From: Bacteroidota bacterium
GTDB lineage: Bacteria; Bacteroidota; Bacteroidia; Chitinophagales; LD1
Length of the DNA stretch: 6,979 bases
NCBI GenBank assembly: GCA_023428205.1
Contig: JAEYZB010000162.1
Location: 1 to 6,979, forward strand
Direction of reading: 5' to 3'
A program made the position numbers and the translations under genes. Every line of letters begins with the position of its first letter. The first letter of the stretch is position 1. Positions 1 through 6,021 of the stretch are shown piece after piece. The notes beneath the pieces were generated by a model. It saw only the letters and a list, made by a program, of their open reading frames with translations, made no database searches and was not told the origin of the DNA.

Positions 1-1531
1 ATGCATTGGCGCTTCCACATTGGACGAATACCGTCAATACATTGAAAAAGATGGCGCTCTCGACAGACGTTTTCAAAAGGTAATGATTGACCCACCGTCA
101 CCGGAGGACACCATCATTATTCTTTCAAACATCAAGCCGAAATACGAAGAATATCACAATGTGGAATATTCAAAAGAAGCCATTGATGCTTGTGTAAATT
201 TAAGTACACGCTATATCACTGACCGCTTTTTGCCTGACAAAGCAATTGACGTTTTAGACGAAGTGGGTGCGCGCGTGCATTTGAAAAACATTCATGTTCC
301 CAAAAACATTGAAGAATTAGAAAAACAGATTGAAGACATAAAGGTTGAAAAAAATCAGGTCGTAAAATCACAGAAATATGAAGAAGCCGCACAACTTCGC
401 GATCGTGAAAAGAACCTGTTGGAGCAGCTAGAAAAGGCAAAAAACCAATGGGAAGAAGACGCGAAAAGCGCGCGCTATCCTGTAGGCGAAGAAGACATAG
501 CAGAAGTTGTTGCAATGATGACGGGCATTCCTGTTTCAAAAGTGGCACAAACCGAAGGCACAAAGTTGCTGAATATGGGCAATGAGCTAAAAGGCTCGGT
601 AATTGGACAAGATGATGCTGTATCGAAAGTCGTGAAAGCAATTCAACGCAACCGCGTAGGCTTAAAAGACCCGAAAAAACCAATCGGTACATTTATCTTT
701 TTGGGGCCGACAGGTGTTGGGAAAACGGAATTAGCAAAAACCATTGCGCGTTATTTGTTTGATAGCGAAGACTCGATGATTCGCATTGATATGAGCGAAT
801 ATATGGAGAAGTTTTCCGTATCGCGCTTAGTCGGTGCGCCTCCGGGATATGTAGGCTACGAAGAAGGTGGTTTGCTGACAGAAAAGGTGCGCAGAAAACC
901 CTACTCTGTGGTATTGTTAGATGAGATTGAAAAAGCACACCCGGATGTATTCAACATTTTGTTGCAAGTGTTAGATGATGGACAGTTGACTGATAGTATG
1001 GGACGCAAAGTTAATTTCAAAAACACGCTCATCATTATGACATCGAACATTGGTGCACGAGATTTGAAAGACTTCGGAGCGGGTGTTGGTTTTGCGACAA
1101 AAACGAGAAATGAGCAACAAGACGAAATGAGCAAAAACGTAATTTCAAAAGCCTTGAAACGCACCTTTGCGCCAGAGTTTTTGAACCGTATTGATGATGT
1201 GGTTATTTTCAATTCTCTGGACAAAGAATCTATCTTCAAAATCATTGACATTGCCACTCGCGATTTAGTAACTCGTATTCAAAAAATCGGTTACGAAATT
1301 CAATTGACTAGCACCGCTAAAGATTTCTTAGCAGAAAAAGGATACGACCCTGCTTATGGCGCACGCCCATTGCATCGCGCGATTCAAAAGTATGTCGAAG
1401 ATCCTTTGGCAGAAGAAATTTTGAGATCAAATGCAAAACAAGGCGATGTCTTCATTTTGGATTTAGATAAAGAAAACGACAAATTGGTAATCAATCATCA
1501 AGCAGCGAGCGTAGAGGAAAGTAAAGCGTAA
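1..1531 (+). CDS. clpC: ClpC-type AAA+ unfoldase, C-terminal part (5' end outside window)
   Basis: This is the C-terminal 60% or so of a Hsp100/Clp ATPase that unfolds proteins in the cytoplasm and feeds them to ClpP. The frame is open to the left edge; codons 2-19 read CIGAST and run into LDEYR, the end of the first AAA+ domain, so the TTG at 20 is not a start. Visible in order: the D1 arginine-finger region (ALDRRFQ, about 53-73); the D1 small domain; a UVR-like coiled segment at about 350-440 (QKYEEAAQLRD), which marks ClpC rather than ClpA or ClpB; the D2 Walker A GPTGVGKT (704-727); pore loop GYVG (845-856); Walker B VVLLDE (908-925); sensor 1 TSN (1040-1048); a VGF tripeptide (1085-1093) placed like the ClpP-docking loop; FLNR finger (1178-1189); sensor 2 GARP (1358-1369). 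All D2 catalytic motifs are intact. The stop is TAA at 1529-1531. It converges on the antiporter gene 16 bases away. Assignment to ClpC is firm; partnership with ClpP is inferred. Confidence 0.95.
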   Translation, partial: CIGASTLDEYRQYIEKDGALDRRFQKVMIDPPSPEDTIIILSNIKPKYEEYHNVEYSKEAIDACVNLSTRYITDRFLPDKAIDVLDEVGARVHLKNIHVPKNIEELEKQIEDIKVEKNQVVKSQKYEEAAQLRDREKNLLEQLEKAKNQWEEDAKSARYPVGEEDIAEVVAMMTGIPVSKVAQTEGTKLLNMGNELKGSVIGQDDAVSKVVKAIQRNRVGLKDPKKPIGTFIFLGPTGVGKTELAKTIARYLFDSEDSMIRIDMSEYMEKFSVSRLVGAPPGYVGYEEGGLLTEKVRRKPYSVVLLDEIEKAHPDVFNILLQVLDDGQLTDSMGRKVNFKNTLIIMTSNIGARDLKDFGAGVGFATKTRNEQQDEMSKNVISKALKRTFAPEFLNRIDDVVIFNSLDKESIFKIIDIATRDLVTRIQKIGYEIQLTSTAKDFLAEKGYDPAYGARPLHRAIQKYVEDPLAEEILRSNAKQGDVFILDLDKENDKLVINHQAASVEESKA

Positions 1532-1547
1532 TCCTCCATATGATTTT

Positions 1548-3827
1548 CTATCGTATCGGAATTTTTATTAGCGACTTACTCACGCTGGCTTCTGAAGAAT
1601 AAGTAAACAATTTTTTAATCAGTTTCTTATTCCCTACTATCCAAATAGCATCTTCTGCTTGGAACTCGGTGGTGGACTCCGGATTTAAAATCCGCTCGCC
1701 ATTGCGCTCTATACCCACGATTAGACCTTGTGTTTTTTCGCGGATTCCCGACTCGCGAATAGTTTGACCAAGGAACGGGAACCCCGGTTCCGCAATTACC
1801 GGAACAAGAGCAAGGTCTTCTTTTGCAAGTGGAGTTATTTCCTCCACATATGCTTCCTTCTCTATCATGTTTTTAAAGATTGCCAACTGTTCATCTGTGC
1901 CAATTACAGCTATCCTATCATGAGGATAAAGCAATTCATCGCGCTTCGGCACCAAAATACTTCCCTCTCCTCGCTCTATCATTGCAATATTTACACCATA
2001 CCGCTCCCGAAGCTCCAATTCCATCAGTTTTTTTCCGACCACAAAAGAAAATGGCAATACTTCGAAATAGGCAATGTGTGCGTCCCAAGGGGTTAGTTTA
2101 TCCATTTTCGATGCCGGATTTGCAGCCTCTCGTTCATTGAAATTACGGAGAAAACGCTCTTCTATTTTGGCAGAAAATTCTTGCAGTTTTTTAGAAAAAA
2201 CCACCGAAGCAATCAATATTACCACGATTGCCACGATGAATGCCGTGAGCGTAGAAAAAAACTGATCCAACAAAAAGCCGACCAGAAAAATAGCAAACGC
2301 AACTCGCAAAAACTCCAATGCAATTAATGGGCCTCGATTATATTTATTCAACCATAAAGCCGTATAGGTCGCTTTCCCTATTTTTTTAGAAGTAAGCGTC
2401 CACAAAAAAGGCGCAGTACATAAAAGGGCGATCGAACAGAGAAAAACAGAACCCCATGGTTCTGAAATATAGTTACCGATAGCATAAGGGGCTATTACCT
2501 TCGAAAACAAAACAATAATTCCGGTAATTACAACGCCATTGATAATAGAAATTTGGAAAAAAGAACGAATCATTCTTTTCCATTCGCTTTCCGCATTAAT
2601 GTGCTGCGCTCCCGCACTGTATTGATTGATATTAGCCACCCACTTCACCGGCAGCTTTTGTTCGAGCCATAAATAAAACGGCTCAGACGCGTTGATTAAA
2701 TAAGGGGTCGTAAAGGTAGTAATGGCAGACACGGCCACCGTTACGGGATAAAGGAACGGACTTGTCACTTTCAGTGCCAATCCGAGAGAGGCAATAATGA
2801 ATGAAAATTCTCCAATTTGTGCCAAACTCATACCCGCTTGTACCGATTGCTTTAATGGCTGTCCCGAAATCAATGCACCTAAAAAAGTACTGAATGTTTT
2901 TCCGATAATGGTAATGAGCGTAATCACGATAATAGGAACCGCATACTCATTCAACACGGATGGATCAATCAGCATTCCCACCGACACGAAAAACACAGCA
3001 CCAAACAAATCTTTCACCGGCTTTACAAGATGTTCTATTCGCTCTGCCTTGGTCGTTTCTGCTAGAATAGACCCCATGATAAACGCCCCTAATGCAGGAG
3101 AAAAACCAACATTAGCCGCTATCAACACCATTATAAAACAAAGCCCGATAGAAACTACCAATAGCGTCTCATCACTGATAAGCGATTTTATGGCTTTCAG
3201 AAAAGAAGGGATAAAGAAAATGCCGGCCGCAAACCAAAGTATGAGAAAAAAAAGCAGTTTTAAAATAGAAAACAACATTTCCATTCCCGCAAACTCACGG
3301 CTCACCGCCAAGGTAGAAAGCAATACCATCAACACGATTGCCACAAGATCTTCCACAATCAACGCGCCAAAAACCACGCCTGCAAACTTTTTGTTTTTCA
3401 TATTCAACTCATCAAAAGCCCGAATAATAATTGTGGTTGAAGACATAGATAAAATGGCGCCCAAAAAGATACTATCCATTTGCGACCAACCCATCAACTG
3501 ACCACCAAAGTAGCCGAGAAAGAGCATGAAAATAATTTGGACAAACGCAGTAATAGAAGAAGACCCGCCTACTTTCATCAGTTTTTTGAAACTGAATTCC
3601 AAACCAAGCGTAAACAATAAAAAGATAACCCCAATTTCTGACCATGTATGCACGTTTTCATAACCGGTAATTGTAGGGAAGAAGTCGAAATATGGCCCAA
3701 CCAACAATCCGGCAAGAATATATCCCAACACTTGCGGCTGCTTTAACTTCTTGAAAACAAGCGAAACGATGGCCGCTGAAGACAAAATCAAGGCTAAATC
3801 AGAAATTAAAGGCGGTACTTGAGACAT
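1548..3827 (-). CDS. KefB-like CPA2 cation:proton antiporter with extra membrane segments and two TrkA-C domains
   Basis: A 759-residue inner-membrane monovalent cation:proton antiporter. Residues 1-380 form the CPA2 transport domain with many hydrophobic helices and family motifs: GYILAGLLVGP (35-45), FTLGLEF (72-78), the acidic pair E159-D160 in IVEDLVAI, SPALGAF (243-249) and SLAQIGEFSF (334-343). After a cytoplasmic linker (about 385-420) come four more likely membrane helices (about 425-445, 460-478, 503-522, 526-544). The tail carries two TrkA-C/RCK-C-like modules (about 585-655 and 672-742), which in related transporters bind regulatory ligands such as nucleotides. I see no Rossmann RCK-N domain with a GxGxxG motif, so it is not a textbook glutathione-gated KefB or KefC. 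The ATG at 3825-3827 precedes a typical family N-terminus. The likely job is K+ or Na+ export against protons for pH or osmotic balance; the ion cannot be read from sequence. It diverges from the aminotransferase gene and converges on clpC. Confidence 0.92.
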   Translation of the reverse strand: MSQVPPLISDLALILSSAAIVSLVFKKLKQPQVLGYILAGLLVGPYFDFFPTITGYENVHTWSEIGVIFLLFTLGLEFSFKKLMKVGGSSSITAFVQIIFMLFLGYFGGQLMGWSQMDSIFLGAILSMSSTTIIIRAFDELNMKNKKFAGVVFGALIVEDLVAIVLMVLLSTLAVSREFAGMEMLFSILKLLFFLILWFAAGIFFIPSFLKAIKSLISDETLLVVSIGLCFIMVLIAANVGFSPALGAFIMGSILAETTKAERIEHLVKPVKDLFGAVFFVSVGMLIDPSVLNEYAVPIIVITLITIIGKTFSTFLGALISGQPLKQSVQAGMSLAQIGEFSFIIASLGLALKVTSPFLYPVTVAVSAITTFTTPYLINASEPFYLWLEQKLPVKWVANINQYSAGAQHINAESEWKRMIRSFFQISIINGVVITGIIVLFSKVIAPYAIGNYISEPWGSVFLCSIALLCTAPFLWTLTSKKIGKATYTALWLNKYNRGPLIALEFLRVAFAIFLVGFLLDQFFSTLTAFIVAIVVILIASVVFSKKLQEFSAKIEERFLRNFNEREAANPASKMDKLTPWDAHIAYFEVLPFSFVVGKKLMELELRERYGVNIAMIERGEGSILVPKRDELLYPHDRIAVIGTDEQLAIFKNMIEKEAYVEEITPLAKEDLALVPVIAEPGFPFLGQTIRESGIREKTQGLIVGIERNGERILNPESTTEFQAEDAIWIVGNKKLIKKLFTYSSEASVSKSLIKIPIR

Positions 3828-3997
3828 AGAAAAATAAATTTATAATAAATAGTCGGTCGGTCTCGCAAGATAGAAAAAAAAGCGAAAGCCTTTTTGAACA
3901 AGGGATTAAGGTCGTTTAAGCAACTCTATTTTAAAGCTTTTTTGAATTTTCTTTCTTTAGTCCCGAATTGTATGTTTACCCGCACAAAGTCATTAAT
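3828..3997. promoter_or_regulatory. Divergent intergenic region between antiporter and aminotransferase genes
   Basis: This 170-base AT-rich gap must hold the promoters of both divergent genes. On the - strand, TTG (3866-3868, read as CAA on +), a 23-base spacer and TAAATTTA (3835-3842) resemble the Bacteroidota TTTG / TAnnTTTG promoter, but the last base differs and the box lies only 7 bases before the antiporter ATG, which would leave almost no leader. On the + strand, TATGTTTA (3971-3978) is a near match to the -7 box, 19 bases before the aminotransferase ATG; the nearest TTTG upstream (3941-3944) is 26 bases away, longer than usual. A short tandem GGTC repeat sits at about 3853-3861. No Shine-Dalgarno sequence is evident before either gene, as is usual in this phylum. 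These promoter calls are tentative. Confidence 0.3.
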
Positions 3998-5191
3998 ATG
4001 CCTACACTATCCGAAAAAGGAAAAACAATGCCCGCATCGCCCATTCGCAAACTCGTACCGTTCGCGGACGCTGCGAAAAAAGAGGGCGTAAAAATTTATC
4101 ACTTGAATATCGGTCAACCCGATTTGGAAACGCCTCCGGCATTTTGGGAAAAACTGAAACATATCGACTCAAAAGTTCTTTCCTATTGTCCGAGTGACGG
4201 CTACGAAAGTTATCGCGCGAAATTCGCGGACTATTACAACCGCATCGGAATCAACGTTGATAAATCAAATTTCTTAATCACCAATGGCGGCTCGGAAGCC
4301 TTGCAATTTGTCTTATTCTCCTGTCTGAATGATGGCGAAGAAGTGATTATTCCCGAACCGATGTATGCCAACTATATCGGCTTTGCTACTGCCGGAAACA
4401 TTAAAGTTTCGCCTATTTCATGCAGTATCGAAAACGGTTTTGCCTTGCCGAAAATTGAAGAATTCGAAAAGAAAATAACGGCAAAAACCAAGGCAATTTT
4501 GATTTGCAATCCGAACAACCCAACGGGCTATTTATACTCAAAAGAAGAATTGTTGGAGTTGCGCGAAATCGCCTTGAAACATGATTTGTATTTAATCGTT
4601 GATGAAGTGTATCGCGAGTTTCGTTATGGCGGAACGGAGTTTTTCTCTGCGCTGAATTTAGAAGGCACAGATGAAAACGTGATTGTAATCGACAGTATTT
4701 CCAAACGTTTCAGCGCGTGCGGTGCGCGTATTGGCGCGATTGTTACGCGCAATAAAGCGGTGTTGCAGACGGCTTTGAAATTTGCGCAAGCGCGATTGAG
4801 TCCGCCAAGTTTAGGGCAGATTGCAGGCGAAAGTTTATTCGATTTGGGAGAAGATTATTACGCAGGAATTGTGCGCGAATACCAAACGCGCAGAGATATT
4901 TTAATTACCGCTTTACGTGATATTCCGAATGTGAAAGTGCCCAATCCGAATGGCGCATTTTATGCAGTAGCAGAATTGCCGATTGATGATGCGGACAAAT
5001 TCTGCCAATGGTTGTTGGAAAAATTCCGTTACAACAATACAACCGTAATGCTCGCGCCAGCAACAGGTTTTTACGCCAACACCGAACTTGGCAAAAAACA
5101 AGTACGCATTGCGTATGTGCTACAATCAGAAGATTTGAAAAACGCGATGGAGTGTTTGAAGAAGGCGTTGGAGGAGTATAACGCGAAGTAA
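3998..5191 (+). CDS. Class I/II PLP-dependent aminotransferase (aspartate aminotransferase-like)
   Basis: A 397-residue cytoplasmic fold-type I aminotransferase that moves an amino group between an amino acid and a 2-oxo acid using pyridoxal phosphate. Visible landmarks: MPASPIRKL (11-19) and HLNIGQPD (35-42) at the N-terminus; NGGSEAL (96-102) in the cofactor phosphate region; NPNNPTG (171-177) with N174; DEVY (202-205) with D202 for the pyridine nitrogen and Y205; SISKRF (233-238) with K236 as the Schiff-base lysine; R244 (GARIG) for the phosphate; and R370 (QVRIAY) for the substrate carboxylate. All key residues and full family length are present. The frame opens earlier, at a TTG (3968), but the ATG at 3998 is preferred because MPTLSEKG is how I remember this family's N-terminus in Bacteroidota. 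Aspartate is the likely donor by family resemblance; aromatic amino acids or alanine are possible. Its stop lies 2 bases from the stop of the opposing secreted-protein gene. Confidence 0.93.
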   Translation: MPTLSEKGKTMPASPIRKLVPFADAAKKEGVKIYHLNIGQPDLETPPAFWEKLKHIDSKVLSYCPSDGYESYRAKFADYYNRIGINVDKSNFLITNGGSEALQFVLFSCLNDGEEVIIPEPMYANYIGFATAGNIKVSPISCSIENGFALPKIEEFEKKITAKTKAILICNPNNPTGYLYSKEELLELREIALKHDLYLIVDEVYREFRYGGTEFFSALNLEGTDENVIVIDSISKRFSACGARIGAIVTRNKAVLQTALKFAQARLSPPSLGQIAGESLFDLGEDYYAGIVREYQTRRDILITALRDIPNVKVPNPNGAFYAVAELPIDDADKFCQWLLEKFRYNNTTVMLAPATGFYANTELGKKQVRIAYVLQSEDLKNAMECLKKALEEYNAK

Positions 5192-5193
5192 GG

Positions 5194-5988
5194 TTATTCT
5201 TTTACGAATTTTTTAGTTGACAGTTCGCCACTTTCAAGTTGAATTTGCAAAAAATACATTCCTTGGGTTAGCTTGCGGATATTTGCCGAAAACAGATTGT
5301 CTTGTTTTTCAAAGAAAATACTTTGTATTCTTCCCGAAACATCAAATAGGTTAAAAAAACGAGCACGATATTGCCCGCAATCAACAGAAATTGTTTGTGA
5401 GGCAGGATTGGGAAAAACGGTTAGTGCTTTTGATATATCCTCTTCTTCTATTCCAACCCAAGAGGAGCAAGCTCCCACATTTACAAGGAATTCATCGTAA
5501 GCGATACTATAAATACAACTGTTTGGCTGGGCGCAATAATACCCCGAAACAAAACCTTGTACCATTCCGTTCTTTACGCTGAGTTTATGCGTCATACAAA
5601 CTCCGTCAAATCCCGGCATCGCATAATCGCCAACAACCTGCCAAGAACTTTTTGCAGAATCTATTTTGTTCAATGCTACTATTATCGTATCGCCTATGTT
5701 GCCAAGATGATGAGCCAATAAAGAACCGAAAATAGTGTCATTACACATCGGGTCATAAGGAGGCTCTATATCCCAAACAGTTATTGTATCTCTATTTTCT
5801 ATTCCATGAAATGTCTGTATTATTTTCAAACGAGTTTCATATTCAGCAACATCAACGATAACGCAACTCACGGCCATTTGATAAAAATGTGAATACGATT
5901 GACAAAAGCCCTGCGAGAGACAACTACATGCAAAAGAACTTTTCCCCAAAAAGAAAACCAAACAAATAAAGAAGACTAACTTTTTCAT
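5194..5988 (-). CDS. Secreted Cys-rich protein with T9SS type A sorting domain; mature N-terminus Cys-x-Cys
   Basis: A 264-residue exported protein of unknown function. Residues 1-20 are a Sec signal peptide: KK, a hydrophobic run from 4 to 14, and likely cleavage after SSFA. The mature chain would begin CSCLSQGFC. A middle domain (about 21-175) has paired cysteines (C21, C23, C29, C43, C82, C131, C152, C158, C174) and motifs such as GDTIIVAL (99-106) and VKNGMVQGFV (138-147). It recalls small Bacteroidota exported proteins and, loosely, the Cys-x-Cys start of NTR/TIMP-like OB-fold domains; that link is inference. Residues about 188-264 form a T9SS type A sorting tail: VFPNPAS (191-197), LFDVSGR (214-220), LTQGMYFLQI (240-249) and a KKFVKE end, which direct passage through the outer membrane and surface attachment or release. 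The ATG at 5986-5988 directly precedes the signal peptide. A perfect -7 box lies 19 bases upstream. No enzyme motif was recognised. Confidence 0.88.
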   Translation of the reverse strand: MKKLVFFICLVFFLGKSSFACSCLSQGFCQSYSHFYQMAVSCVIVDVAEYETRLKIIQTFHGIENRDTITVWDIEPPYDPMCNDTIFGSLLAHHLGNIGDTIIVALNKIDSAKSSWQVVGDYAMPGFDGVCMTHKLSVKNGMVQGFVSGYYCAQPNSCIYSIAYDEFLVNVGACSSWVGIEEEDISKALTVFPNPASQTISVDCGQYRARFFNLFDVSGRIQSIFFEKQDNLFSANIRKLTQGMYFLQIQLESGELSTKKFVKE

Positions 5989-5991
5989 AGT

Positions 5992-6013
5992 CGTTTGTTT
6001 TGTTTTACAAACG
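5992..6013. repeat. Short inverted repeat in the leader of the T9SS gene
   Basis: CGTTTG (5992-5997) and CAAACG (6008-6013) form a perfect 6-base inverted repeat around a 10-base T-rich spacer. An alternative inner pairing is TTTGT (5999-6003) with ACAAA (6007-6011). It lies between the IcmF-like stop and the start of the secreted-protein gene, and its right arm overlaps the -7 box. It could be an operator or a leader hairpin. It is not a good intrinsic terminator, because no T-run follows it on the transcribed strand. Chance is possible in such AT-rich DNA. Confidence 0.3.
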
Positions 6014-6015
6014 TA
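6008..6015 (-). promoter_or_regulatory. -7 promoter box TAnnTTTG before the T9SS gene
   Basis: Read on the - strand, this is TACGTTTG, a perfect match to the Bacteroidota -7 consensus TAnnTTTG. It ends 19 bases before the ATG of the secreted-protein gene. No clear TTG or TTTG -33 box sits 17-23 bases further up; the nearest TTG on that strand (6049-6051) is 33 bases away. The box suggests the T9SS gene can be transcribed on its own rather than only by read-through from the IcmF-like gene. Confidence 0.4.
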
Positions 6016-6021
6016 CTACTT

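Noticed and set aside
216..1257. Three - strand open frames opposite clpC (216-692, 693-938, 901-1257)
   Set aside because: All are antisense to a conserved AAA+ protein with intact motifs, and their translations resemble no protein family.
1515..1536. GAGGA / TCCTC inverted repeat at the end of clpC as a terminator
   Set aside because: The stem is only 5 pairs with a 13-base loop and no following T-run; chance is a sufficient explanation.
2797..3501. Long + strand open frame of 234 codons inside the antiporter gene
   Set aside because: It lies fully antisense to a strongly recognised membrane transporter and its translation shows no family motif; it mirrors the hydrophobic codons of the real gene.
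3877..3896. A-run, GC-GAAA-GC, T-run as a terminator or hairpin
   Set aside because: The GC stem is only two pairs with an unpaired C on one side, and it lies upstream of divergent genes where a terminator has no clear role.
3968..3997. TTG at 3968 as the aminotransferase start
   Set aside because: The ten added residues do not look like this family, and the ATG at 3998 gives the expected N-terminus and length.
3894..4091. 65-codon + strand frame beginning in the intergenic region
   Set aside because: It overlaps the aminotransferase start in another frame, has no recognisable motif and no convincing start signal.
5920..5988. Lipoprotein signal in the T9SS protein (Cys right after the cleavage site)
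   Set aside because: The residues before the Cys are Ser-Phe-Ala, which does not fit the usual lipobox, and the T9SS tail offers another route to the surface.
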